A stretch of DNA of 37,500 bases, taken from NCBI GenBank assembly GCA_020723465.1, contig DYIW01000014.1:1-37500 (forward strand), written 5' to 3'. This stretch comes from Phycisphaera mikurensis. GTDB taxonomy: Bacteria; Planctomycetota; B15-G4; JADJEK01. How positions within the stretch are numbered: position 1 is the stretch's first letter; each line of letters opens with the position of its first letter. Below are positions 20,847 to 28,578 of this stretch, piece by piece. Made by a program: the position numbers and the translations under genes. The notes below the pieces were generated by a model. The model did no database searches, was not told the origin of the DNA, and worked only from the letters and a program-made list of their open reading frames with translations.

Positions 20847-22121
20847 ATGCCCATCATCGCGTGCTCCTCGTGTCACTCGCGCTTCAAGGTGCCCATCACC
20901 AAGATCGGCCAGACCCTCACTTGCCCGCGCTGCAAGGAGAAGTTCCAGGCGATCGCCCTGCACGCCACGCCGCGCCAGCAGCACGGCTCGGGACCGATCA
21001 TCTACGCGGCGATCGTGGTGGGCGCCGTGATCGTGGCGCTCCTCATCTACGCGATCGCCGGCCGCGGCGAGCCAGAGGAGACGACCGCCCCCACCCCGGC
21101 GCGCAGCGAGGCAGCCTCGCAGCCGGCCGCCCGACCCGAGGCCGCCAAGCCGGTGACGCCCGCCGAGGTGCTGGTGGACCGCGCGCGCAAGCTCCTCGAG
21201 GCGCTCTGCACCGACGACCATCCCCTGCTGCCGCTCTGGATCGATTACGCGGAGATGCACCGCCAGCGCGTCGAGGCCGGGCTCGAGACCCGGCCGTGGA
21301 GCGAACTGGCCGCGGACGAGCGCTACGCCCGGCAGACGGAATACATGCAGAACGTGCTCGGGGACGCGGAGACGCGCGAGTTCCTGCGCCTGTCCACGGT
21401 CACGCGGGCCGAGATGGTTCGGCTCACCACCGGCGAGGGCAGGGTCGAGGCGACCCTCAAGAACGCCCTCAAGGACACGTCACAGGAGGTGGTTCTGCGC
21501 TTCATCCCTTCCGCAGGCGCGTGGAAGCTCGTCCATCTCGAAAGGGGACCGATCCTGGCAGCGGGCCAGACGGCGCCAGAGGCCGGCGCGGAGGCCTCGG
21601 CTGAGGTGGCCGCCCGGCCGGCGCGCCGCGCTCGCAACCCGGACGCGGAGGTCGTCGCGGTCGAGCTGATCGCCGGGACGCCGGGCGCCGTCACGCGCGA
21701 CATCGAGCGCGCACTGGCGGTGCTCTGCGACCGCACGGCGACGACCGCGGCGCACCAGGCGCGGCAGGACCTGGTCGTGGCCGGCAGGCCGGCCGTGCCC
21801 CACCTGCTGAACGCCCTGGTCCCGCTCGACCTGAACAGCGCAGGCGACCTGCAGATCGCCGCGCGCGTCGCGGGTGTGCTGGCCGAGCTCACGGGCGAGG
21901 ACTTCCCCATCGTCCCCGGCACGAACGAGGGCTCGATGGTCGGCGAGGGAGCGGCGCAGAACGAGCCGAACCGGCGCCGGTGGTTCGGCTGGTGGCGCGA
22001 CCACAAGGACTCCTACACGGGTCCGCCGGCTCCAGACTTCGAACCTGACGAGGAAGAAGAGGAGGACGAGGAGGAAGCCCCGGCCGAGCGCCCGAGGCAG
22101 GGGCGCGGCCGCGGGCGATGA
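20847..22121 (+). CDS. Zinc-ribbon, single-TM protein (424 aa), paralog 1
   Basis: Function unknown. The N-terminus is an MJ0042-type zinc ribbon: Cys6, Cys9, Cys26 and Cys29 in CSSCHSRFKV and TCPRCKEKF. A transmembrane helix follows at about residues 51-70 (IIYAAIVVGAVIVALLIYAIAG), then a Pro/Ala linker, a globular domain at about 95-250, an Arg-rich linker, and a HEAT-like helical segment at about 285-355 (AVPHLLNALVPLDLNSAGDL). The C-terminus is Glu/Asp and Arg-rich. The zinc ribbon on the cytoplasmic side and the domain beyond the helix suggest a membrane-anchored protein. ATG 20847 follows AAAGG; the upstream in-frame GTG at 20811 would break the family start. The gene at 22439 has the same layout and is probably a paralog. 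Confidence 0.85.
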   Translation: MPIIACSSCHSRFKVPITKIGQTLTCPRCKEKFQAIALHATPRQQHGSGPIIYAAIVVGAVIVALLIYAIAGRGEPEETTAPTPARSEAASQPAARPEAAKPVTPAEVLVDRARKLLEALCTDDHPLLPLWIDYAEMHRQRVEAGLETRPWSELAADERYARQTEYMQNVLGDAETREFLRLSTVTRAEMVRLTTGEGRVEATLKNALKDTSQEVVLRFIPSAGAWKLVHLERGPILAAGQTAPEAGAEASAEVAARPARRARNPDAEVVAVELIAGTPGAVTRDIERALAVLCDRTATTAAHQARQDLVVAGRPAVPHLLNALVPLDLNSAGDLQIAARVAGVLAELTGEDFPIVPGTNEGSMVGEGAAQNEPNRRRWFGWWRDHKDSYTGPPAPDFEPDEEEEEDEEEAPAERPRQGRGRGR

Positions 22122-22185
22122 AACGCACGCATGCGCCACGCCGTTGCTACGATGGGACTGTCTCACCAGCCGCTAGAATCTCCCC

Positions 22186-22396
22186 ATGGCGCGACGTCCC
22201 ATGCAGCATGGACGAGCGAGGTGGTCTTTGCTCGGCGTGGCACGGAGCAAGGCAGGCTTGGCCGGAAGGGCCCTAGGAACTACCGACTTCGAACTTCCGC
22301 CTCGGAGCGGTGCCAGCCTTGCCAAGGCAGGGGGCGATCCGCGTGTCGCGGATGGACGCAAGCGGCCCAGTTTGGTTGCGGCGCCGCCGCGATGTG
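22186..22396 (+). repeat. Family 1 intergenic repeat, copy A
   Basis: Copy of the element at 9383-9595 and 7737-7958, in plus orientation. Shared blocks are TGGCGCGAC at the 5' end, CGGCGTGGCACGGA, ACTTCGAACTTCCGCCTCGG, CCAAGGCAGGGGGCG, GATGGACGCAAGCGGCCCAG, TTTGGTTGCGGCGCCGCCGC and GATGTG. It lies 64 bp after the stop of the first zinc-ribbon gene and 42 bp before the second. A TAGAAT -10-like box at 22174-22179 would start a transcript near the 5' edge of the element. Confidence 0.85.
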
Positions 22397-22438
22397 TGAC
22401 ATCTCAGGGATCCTGGAGGATCGTGTAAGGAGCTTGCG

Positions 22439-23497
22439 ATGACCGACCGGATCGGGGTCTGCGGAGGCTGCGGAGCCAGGTTCAAGGTGCCGGAGAGCTT
22501 CAAGGGAACCAAGGCCAAGTGCAAGAAGTGCGGCGGTGCCGTCGAGGTCGAGGCGGCCGAGGTCGCGAAGCCGCAGGCCGCGGCGGAGAAGAAGAGCGCC
22601 GCGCCGGCGGGGGAAGGGGCCGCGCGCCCCGGCCACCGAGCCGGCCACGCCGGTCGCCCGGGCCGCTCCCACGCCCGGGCTGGCGCCCGGCGGCACGGGC
22701 ATGCCGCGGCCGCGGATGAGGAAGCGGAAGCCGGCGGGGGCCGGGCGCGGAGGGGAGGCCACGCCGGCGGCGGCAAGAAGGACAACACAGGCCTCTACGT
22801 CGTGATCGGCGGGGCCGTGGTCGTCGTGGGCGCCATCGCCTTCTTCCTGCTCTCCGGCGGCGACGACGAGCCGGTCGAGGTGGCGCCCGCGCCCGCGGCA
22901 GAGACCCCGGTCGAGCCCATGGCCGAGGAGCCCGAGCCCGAGCCGATCGTCGAGGCGCCGGTCGCGCCGGAGCCCGAGCCCGAGCCCGCGCCGCCGCCCG
23001 AGCCCGAGCCCGAGGCGCAGCTCGATCCGGTGCTCTCCTTCCAGGCGTTCGGCAAGATGCCGGACGTTTCGGACGAGGAGTGGGCGCAGATCCAGCAGGC
23101 GGTGAGGAACGCCTATGTCGAGAGCGCGCGGCCGCAGGTCATGAGGCAGGCCAAGGAAACGCTGGCCGCGGCCGGCGAGGCGGCCATTCCCGCGCTGATC
23201 AACGCGCTGAACGGACTGGACCTGCGCGTCGAGCGCAGCTTCATCACCGTCGGCAACTTGGTCCTGGCGATTCAGGAGACCTCCGCCGAGTACATCAAGA
23301 TCCCGTTCCGCACTGAGATCCAGGCCATGCAGGAAAACGAGCAGTGGAACCTGAAGTGCGTGAAGAGCCTGCTCGACTACTGGAGGAAGGTCGACGGCCC
23401 GGACAAGGCCGAGGCACTGGCGAAGTTCCGCCAGAAGCTCGCCAAGCGCCTGGCCGAGAAGGCCGCGGCCCCGGAGGAGGAAGAGGGGGGAGAATGA
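22439..23497 (+). CDS. Zinc-ribbon, single-TM protein (352 aa), paralog 2, probable frameshift pair
   Basis: Function unknown. Same plan as the gene at 20847: zinc ribbon with Cys8, Cys11, Cys28 and Cys31 (GVCGGCGARFKV, KCKKCGG), a low-complexity linker, a transmembrane helix at about 118-140 (YVVIGGAVVVVGAIAFFLLS), a Glu-Pro repeat linker (PEPEPEPAPPPEPEPE), and a globular domain at about 200-340 that includes a HEAT-like AAIPALINALNGLDL matched in the paralog. Between about 22610 and 22770 the +1 frame has more natural composition (PATEPATPVARAAPTPGLAP, then MPRPRMRKRK), so two compensating indels are likely in the linker. AAGGAG lies 7 bp upstream of ATG. It is convergent with the NIL gene. 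Confidence 0.82.
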   Translation: MTDRIGVCGGCGARFKVPESFKGTKAKCKKCGGAVEVEAAEVAKPQAAAEKKSAAPAGEGAARPGHRAGHAGRPGRSHARAGARRHGHAAAADEEAEAGGGRARRGGHAGGGKKDNTGLYVVIGGAVVVVGAIAFFLLSGGDDEPVEVAPAPAAETPVEPMAEEPEPEPIVEAPVAPEPEPEPAPPPEPEPEAQLDPVLSFQAFGKMPDVSDEEWAQIQQAVRNAYVESARPQVMRQAKETLAAAGEAAIPALINALNGLDLRVERSFITVGNLVLAIQETSAEYIKIPFRTEIQAMQENEQWNLKCVKSLLDYWRKVDGPDKAEALAKFRQKLAKRLAEKAAAPEEEEGGE

Positions 23498-23567
23498 CGG
23501 CACGCCCGGCGCCTCGCTCGGCGCGCGACCCACGTGCCGGCGAGGTGCTCCCCGCGCAGCGAGGGAC

Positions 23568-23819
23568 TCAGAGCGGTGGCGCCGCGTCGCCGACCACGTC
23601 GTCGACGCGCACCTTGCGTTCCCTGAGGTACTGGACGGCCTTCTCGATCTCCGCCTCGTCCCCTTCCAGCTCCAGATACACCAGGCCCACCTCGTCCGTG
23701 ATGCTCGCACCCCGGATGTTGGGGATGACGTTGAAGTTCTTCCCGAGGTTGTAGAGGAGCGGCTCCTTGATCAGCTCCTTCGGGAACGTGCAGTAGACCT
23801 TCCGATTCGCCACGGTCAT
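23568..23819 (-). CDS. Stand-alone NIL-domain protein (83 aa)
   Basis: A small single-domain protein matching the NIL ligand-binding fold known from the C-terminus of methionine ABC transporter ATPases and from some ferredoxins. It has the ACT-like order: VYCTFPKELIKEPLLYNLGK, FNVIPNIRGASIT, GLVYLELEG, and EIEKAVQYLRERKVRVDDV. Cytoplasmic; it may bind a small ligand such as an amino acid. No ABC transporter gene is nearby. ATG 23819 follows GAAGGTGG; a much longer upstream reading is possible in this frame, but it crosses the HEAT-protein gene in another frame and is composed of Arg-rich noise. It lies 100 bp after the HEAT gene stop, behind a family 1 fragment. Confidence 0.85.
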   Translation of the reverse strand: MTVANRKVYCTFPKELIKEPLLYNLGKNFNVIPNIRGASITDEVGLVYLELEGDEAEIEKAVQYLRERKVRVDDVVGDAAPPL

Positions 23820-23883
23820 CCAGCCACCTTCGGGGTTCGCCAGCGGGTCCAACCACCCGCCGCTCTCCGCCGGGGATTCTAGC

Positions 23884-23913
23884 ACTGCGGCGCGGCAGCG
23901 CCGCAACCAAACT
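23884..23913 (-). repeat. Family 1 repeat, 3' fragment (copy D)
   Basis: On the minus strand AGTTTGGTTGCGGCGCTGCC matches the 3' end of copy A, with one change. Only about 30 bp of the element are present. It lies 7 bp after the HEAT-protein stop, upstream of the NIL gene. A TAGAAT box follows at 23877-23882, which could be a -10 element for the NIL gene. Confidence 0.65.
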
Positions 23914-23919
23914 CGATGC

Positions 23920-25512
23920 TCAGCGGCGGGCGCGGCGCGCGGCCGCCGGGAGGAAGTACGGTTCGTCCGCGAACCATTCCTCGAGGTCTCGTTCCACCGA
24001 GGAGCCGCGCAGGTCCACGCGTCCCGGCCTGCGGCCGGGGAAGCCGTCCTGGCCGCCGCCCTCCGCGCCGTCGTCCCCGCCGCCGTCCGTTCCTCCACCC
24101 GCGCCCGGCGCGTCGCCGGGCGGCGCGACCCGCCGCCGCACGTAGTCGTCGAGGCCGAGGACTTGACCGACCAGCTCGGCCAGCACCAGGTCCCGCCGGT
24201 CGTGGAGCCGCGCACCCGTCCGGCAGAGGCGCGCCTCGAGGACCTCTCGCAGCAGCCGCGCGTCGCGCCGGCCCGACAGCGTGCGCTCGACCTGCACGCA
24301 GAGCTGCTCGTCTCCGGCGTCCGCCCGGCGCTCGGCCACCACCGGCAGGGCTCCCTCGAGCTCCAGCGCGCCGGCCACGAGCAGGGCATCCCGCAGTGCG
24401 GCCTGCTCCTTCTCGCTCCCCAGCCAGTCGAGCAGCGGCTGGTTCGCTTCCCGCGCGCCGAGAGCCGCCAGCGCCAACCCGGCGGCCGCGCGCACGTGCG
24501 CGCGCTGGTGCAGGAGCAGGCCCTCCAGCGCCTGGCGCAGGCTCGCGTCCGGCGCCCCGGCCGCCGCCAGCGCGGTGCGCTCCAGGAGTTCGGCGTCGCG
24601 CGACCCGGCGAACACCTGCCCGACGACGCCGGCCCCGTCGGCGCGGGCCGCCAGCGCCGCCAGCGCCGCGGCCTTGACGGCCTCGGCTCGCGCGCGCGAC
24701 CACGCGGCGAGCACCTCGCACGACGCGGAATCCTCGAACACGCCGAGCGCGAGAGCGAGCGACTCCAGCACCTGCTCGTCCTGTTCGCGCTGGCACGCCT
24801 GCAGCAGATTCGGCAGGGCGGCCGCGTCCGCGACCTCGCCAGCGGCGAACACCGCGGCCATGCGCTCGGGCGCGGCGCCGTCCTCGAGCAGGGGAACGAT
24901 GAGCGGCAGGAACACGCGATCCGCGGCGACGCCGGCCGCGAGCAAGAGCGCGACGCGGCGGTCCTGCAGCGACTCCCGCTGCAGGTTGGCCAGCACTGGC
25001 GCGAGACCCTCCGCGTCCGCCACGCGCCCGAGCGCCAGCACCGCCGCCTGGCGCAGCAGTCCGGCGCGCCGTGAGGCGGCGTCGGCCCGCAGCCGCTCGC
25101 GCGCCTCTCCCGGACCGAGCTTGCCGAGCACCAGCGCCGCCACCGCGCGCTCGTCCTCGCGCAGCGCTTCCGCGAGATAGCGTGCGCGCACGGCCGCCGC
25201 CGCGGTCGTTCCGCCGACTTCGACCAGGGCCAGCAGGCAGCAGCGCTGCACCAGCGGATTGCTCGTGGAGTCGGCGCACTCGACCACGAGCGGCACGGCC
25301 GCGTCGCCCGCGCGCGCCACGTCCCGCACCGCCTGCCGGCGCAGCCGCGGGTCGGGACTGCCGAACTGACGCAGGACCTCCCGCAGGTAGGCCTCCTGCA
25401 CCGACCTCAGGCGGCCGCTCCCGGGCAGCGCGCCGGCGGTCCCGGCTTCATCCTGCGCGCGCGCGCCGGCCATCCCCAGCGCGAGAACCAGCAGCGTCTC
25501 GAGCGGTCGCAC
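23920..25512 (-). CDS. Exported HEAT-repeat protein (530 aa)
   Basis: Exported protein of unknown role. The first 19 residues form a signal peptide ending GARAQ. Residues 40-420 are a stack of about ten HEAT-like helical pairs, for example RRQAVRDVARAGDAAVPLVV, LVQRCCLLALVEVGGTTAAA and RAAAGLALAALGAREANQPL. Residues 455-490 are disordered, Gly and Asp-rich, and the end is short and Arg-rich. HEAT repeats make protein-binding scaffolds; the partner is unknown, and the upstream zinc-ribbon proteins may carry similar helices. The start is the GTG at 25510-25512, which gives the full signal peptide; MRPLETLLVLALGMAG is its N-terminus. It ends close to a family 1 fragment. Confidence 0.85.
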   Translation of the reverse strand: MRPLETLLVLALGMAGARAQDEAGTAGALPGSGRLRSVQEAYLREVLRQFGSPDPRLRRQAVRDVARAGDAAVPLVVECADSTSNPLVQRCCLLALVEVGGTTAAAAVRARYLAEALREDERAVAALVLGKLGPGEARERLRADAASRRAGLLRQAAVLALGRVADAEGLAPVLANLQRESLQDRRVALLLAAGVAADRVFLPLIVPLLEDGAAPERMAAVFAAGEVADAAALPNLLQACQREQDEQVLESLALALGVFEDSASCEVLAAWSRARAEAVKAAALAALAARADGAGVVGQVFAGSRDAELLERTALAAAGAPDASLRQALEGLLLHQRAHVRAAAGLALAALGAREANQPLLDWLGSEKEQAALRDALLVAGALELEGALPVVAERRADAGDEQLCVQVERTLSGRRDARLLREVLEARLCRTGARLHDRRDLVLAELVGQVLGLDDYVRRRVAPPGDAPGAGGGTDGGGDDGAEGGGQDGFPGRRPGRVDLRGSSVERDLEEWFADEPYFLPAAARRARR

Positions 25513-25592
25513 GAGCCGATTCTAGCCGCCGCGACCGGGCCGGCGCCCGCCCCGTCTGCGCGCGCCGCGGCCGCGCGGCCGCGGCCTGGCGC

Positions 25593-26411
25593 TCACTTCT
25601 TGTCTTCCTCCCCGTCCTCGGCCTTGTCCCCCATCCTGCGCGCGTCGTCCACGTCCCCGTGCTGCGCCATGCCCGCCGCCGCCATCGTGGTCTCCAGGTT
25701 CCTGAGCACGCGGCGAATGAAGCCCCAGAAGCTGCCCATGTCCTCCTTGGCGAAGTAGGCCGAGTTCAAGGCCTCGGTCGCCTCCTTCAGCTTGGCGCCG
25801 CCGTGGCCGGTCAGGAGGATGCCGGCGACGTCGGGGTGGATCTCCTTGAGCTTGGTGAGGACCACCAGGCCGTCCATGTCCGGCAGCCTCATGTCCACCA
25901 CCGCCACGTGAATGCGGTTCTGGCGCGCGATCTCGATGGCCTGACCGCCGGTCAGGGCGCGCAGGGGCTCGTAGCCCTTGATCTGGATGCGTGCGGCGAG
26001 CGCGCCCAGGAAAGCCTCGTCGTCGTCCACCAGGAGGATGCTCACGCGCCGGAAGGGGATGCCCGAGAGGAACTCCCAGAAGCCGGCCATGCGCCCCTTT
26101 TCGAAGTAGGCCGAGCTCAACGACTCCGTCGCCTCCTTGACCTTGTCGTCGCCGTGCGCGGTCAAGAGGATCGTCCGCACCTCCGGCTGCAGCTCCCTGA
26201 GCTTGGTGATGACCACCAAGCCGTCCATGTCGGGGAGGCGCAGGTCCACCACCGCCAGGTCCAGACGCGCGCCGCGCGCGGCCTCGAGCGCCTGTGCGCC
26301 GCTCGCCGCCGTCGAGACCTGGTGGCCGCGCAGGCGCATCCTCTGCGCCACGGACTCCAGGAACTGCTCGTCGTCGTCCACGACCAGGATCGTCAGTCCT
26401 TGCTCGGGCAT
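25593..26411 (-). CDS. Double receiver-domain protein (two REC domains, no output domain)
   Basis: A 272-residue protein with two tandem receiver domains at about residues 5-118 and 123-240. The first has the acidic cluster Asp12-14, the phosphoacceptor Asp56 in AVVDLRLP, and the conserved Thr in LLTAH. The second has Asp129-131, Asp173 in AVVDMRLP and Thr in LLTGH. Both have an unusual region in place of the usual Lys-Pro: SAYFEKGRMAGFWEFL in the first and SAYFAKEDMGSFWGFI in the second. No DNA-binding or catalytic output follows; a Met/Ala-rich and Asp/Glu-rich tail ends the protein. It is probably a phosphate sink or adaptor in the relay of the downstream genes (26470-31772), with which it is co-directional. 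Confidence 0.93.
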   Translation of the reverse strand: MPEQGLTILVVDDDEQFLESVAQRMRLRGHQVSTAASGAQALEAARGARLDLAVVDLRLPDMDGLVVITKLRELQPEVRTILLTAHGDDKVKEATESLSSAYFEKGRMAGFWEFLSGIPFRRVSILLVDDDEAFLGALAARIQIKGYEPLRALTGGQAIEIARQNRIHVAVVDMRLPDMDGLVVLTKLKEIHPDVAGILLTGHGGAKLKEATEALNSAYFAKEDMGSFWGFIRRVLRNLETTMAAAGMAQHGDVDDARRMGDKAEDGEEDKK

Positions 26412-26469
26412 CGGAAAACCTCCGCTCGCTCTTCGCGCCGGGAGCAGGCCCGGCCTGCCTGGCCGCGCG

Positions 26470-26898
26470 CTAGTGGCCGCCTCCGCCCAGGATCCCGCTG
26501 GCTGCCACGGACAGCACGAGGATTTCGAGGGCCACCATGACGGAAAAGGTCCGGTTCCTCGCCTGCACGTAGTTGGCCAGCAGCACCAGGTAGCACACGA
26601 TGCTCGTCAGGCCGAGCAGCGCGAAGGGCACGTAGTTGAGGAAGTCCCCCTGATTCAGCCTGCCGGCCCAGGACCACCCGGTCGACAAGCCCGTCACCGC
26701 GAGGTACTCGTCCACACCCTTGTCCCAGTGCTGCGTGACCTCGGCGATGGGCACGGCCGACGGCAGGAGGCCGGTCAGGTAGACCGTGTAGGTGACCAGC
26801 AAGGCGAACAGCCCGAGCCACACGCCCAGCAGCAGCATGTTGGCGTAGATGATCTGCTCGCGCGGAGAGGCGCACGCTGCGTCATGTTCGCCGGCCAT
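26470..26898 (-). CDS. Small 3-TM membrane protein
   Basis: A 142-residue protein with three predicted membrane helices (about 19-42, 91-107 and 117-137) and a soluble loop (residues 48-82) with HWDKGVDEYLAVTGLSTGWSW. No family is recognised with certainty; small 3-TM proteins such as DUF1634 often sit beside TSUP transporters, and this one lies 19 bp downstream of a TSUP gene, so an accessory subunit is plausible. The short spacing and shared direction imply a common transcript with the transporter. ATG 26898 is the first in-frame start. Confidence 0.82.
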   Translation of the reverse strand: MAGEHDAACASPREQIIYANMLLLGVWLGLFALLVTYTVYLTGLLPSAVPIAEVTQHWDKGVDEYLAVTGLSTGWSWAGRLNQGDFLNYVPFALLGLTSIVCYLVLLANYVQARNRTFSVMVALEILVLSVAASGILGGGGH

Positions 26899-26917
26899 CG
26901 TCTTTACTCCCTGCGGG

Positions 26918-27898
26918 TCAACCGAGCAAGCCCAGGCCGAGTCCGCGATCGATCGCCCTCAGGCCAGCGAAGAACAGCACCACGATCACCATGCGCCGGA
27001 TCAGGCGCGGCTTGACCACGGTCAACAGGCGCACGCCCACCAGCGAGCCGAGCATCAGGCCCACGATCGAGGGCACGGCGATGAGCGGGATGACGCAGCC
27101 GCGGTTCAGATAGACCCACGCCGCGGAGGTGTCCGTGATGGACAGCAGGAACTTGCTCGTCGCCACCGAGACCTTGATCGGGGCCCCCATCACCAGGTTG
27201 AGGACGGGGACGTTGGCCCAGCCGGCGCCCAGGCCGAACAGGCCGGCGAGCAGCCCGATGATGATGAACAGGGCCAGGCCGAGCAGCGTGCGATGCGTCT
27301 TCCATTCGACCCGCTCCTTCATGCCCACGTCGAAGTACGTGCCCGACAGGCCGAACGCCAGGCTCATGGCGTCCTGCTTGCTCACCACCGGCTTCTCGGT
27401 GTTCTTGGACAGGAGCAGGAGCACGCCGATGCCGGTGATGGTGAAGCCCAGACAGGCCTGCACGATCAGAGGATCCAGGGCGGAGAGGTACAAGCCGAGC
27501 ATCGCGCCGGCGATGGCGCAGGTCGACGCCACCAGGGCCACGGGCAGGGCGAGGCGCAGGCTCGCCAGGTTGCGCCTGAGCAGGCCCGGCCCGGCGGCCA
27601 ACGCCCCGGCCAACGCCACCATCAGTCCCGCGCCGCGCACGAAGTCGATGTGGAAGGGAAAGAAGCCGCCGACCAGGGGCACGTAGAGCACGCCGCCGCC
27701 GACGCCGGCCAGCACCGCGACCACGCCCAGCACGAAGCAGAACACCAGGAGGATCGGCGGCCAGATCCACCAGGGCGCGGCACCGCCGTTCTCCGCCAGG
27801 GGCTCGTCCGCGGCACAAAGGGCCGCCGGCGCGGTCAGGACCAGGATCAGACCGGCGGCGGCAGCGCGCCGCCAGGCCAGACGAAGTGCTTCGGACAT
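26918..27898 (-). CDS. TSUP (TauE/SafE) family anion permease
   Basis: A 326-residue membrane protein with a cleavable-like N-terminal hydrophobic segment and about eight further helices. The two-fold repeat of the TSUP family is visible: VLAGVGGGVLYVPL in the first half and LFGLGAGWANVPVLN in the second, each followed by a conserved K-containing region (PIKVSVATSKFLLS). TSUP proteins export or import small organosulfur or sulfite-like anions or other organic anions; the substrate cannot be told here. It is flanked by signalling genes on both sides in the same direction: a receiver gene 110 bp upstream and a 3-TM gene 19 bp downstream. Transport of a sensed compound, or of a signal molecule, is a reasonable guess. 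Confidence 0.92.
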   Translation of the reverse strand: MSEALRLAWRRAAAAGLILVLTAPAALCAADEPLAENGGAAPWWIWPPILLVFCFVLGVVAVLAGVGGGVLYVPLVGGFFPFHIDFVRGAGLMVALAGALAAGPGLLRRNLASLRLALPVALVASTCAIAGAMLGLYLSALDPLIVQACLGFTITGIGVLLLLSKNTEKPVVSKQDAMSLAFGLSGTYFDVGMKERVEWKTHRTLLGLALFIIIGLLAGLFGLGAGWANVPVLNLVMGAPIKVSVATSKFLLSITDTSAAWVYLNRGCVIPLIAVPSIVGLMLGSLVGVRLLTVVKPRLIRRMVIVVLFFAGLRAIDRGLGLGLLG

Positions 27899-28008
27899 GA
27901 GCTGCTATCCCAAGGTTCGGCCCGCGCCCGGGCACGGTCCCGCTGCAGGCCGGGATGGAGCCGGCGGCACGCGCATGGATGACGCCGCGCCAGGAGACAC
28001 GGCAGCCG

Positions 28009-28506
28009 CTACTTCTCGCCGTCGTCCAGGTTCATGAGCGCCCTCAGGATCGCCATCGGACTGCTGCCCATGGACAGGACCTCCAGGTCGCGCAGGCGCT
28101 TCTCGTCGCGCTCGAACTTGCGGCGCAACCGGTGTTCGTAGGCCCGCTTCAGCACGTCGAGGAGCTGGTCGAACTCGTACGGCTTCTCCAGGTAGTCGAA
28201 GGCGCCGAGCTTGGTGCACTCCACGGCCGAGTCGATGGTGGCGTGGCCGGTGAGGATCACCACCTCCAGGAACTTGTGCTTCTTCTTGAGGATCTTCAGC
28301 ACCTCGGTGCCGTCGAGATCCGGCATGCGCAGGTCGACCAGCGCGATGTCGAACTCCCCCTTGCCCGCCGCCTTGATGGCCTTCTTGCCGTCGTCCGCTG
28401 CGGTCACCTCGAAGTCCTTCAAGCCGAGCCTCTTCGAGACCATCTCGAGGAACTTGACGTTGTCGTCCACCATCAACAGACGAACCTTCTTCTGCTCACC
28501 AGTCAT
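28009..28506 (-). CDS. Response regulator, receiver domain with short helical C-terminus
   Basis: A 165-residue single receiver domain. Asp14 and Asp15 form the acidic pocket, Asp58 in ALVDLRMP is the phosphoacceptor, Thr86 in VILTGH and Lys108 in LEKPYE are both present. The last 50 residues are a charged helical extension (RKFERDEKRLRDLEV) without an output domain. It lies 72 bp downstream of the kinase-like gene and 110 bp upstream of the TSUP gene, and is likely a shuttle component of the phosphorelay in this locus. Confidence 0.95.
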   Translation of the reverse strand: MTGEQKKVRLLMVDDNVKFLEMVSKRLGLKDFEVTAADDGKKAIKAAGKGEFDIALVDLRMPDLDGTEVLKILKKKHKFLEVVILTGHATIDSAVECTKLGAFDYLEKPYEFDQLLDVLKRAYEHRLRRKFERDEKRLRDLEVLSMGSSPMAILRALMNLDDGEK

Positions 28507-28578
28507 GACCTGACCTCATCCTCGACCAGACCATTCGAATCCACGCGCCCGGCAGCCCGGGACCTCGTCCCGGGACTG

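Noticed and set aside
22131-22442. 103-codon plus-strand open frame between the two zinc-ribbon genes
   Set aside because: Its translated frame coincides with family 1 copy A, and the equivalent frames in copies B and C are not conserved as protein beyond the DNA similarity.
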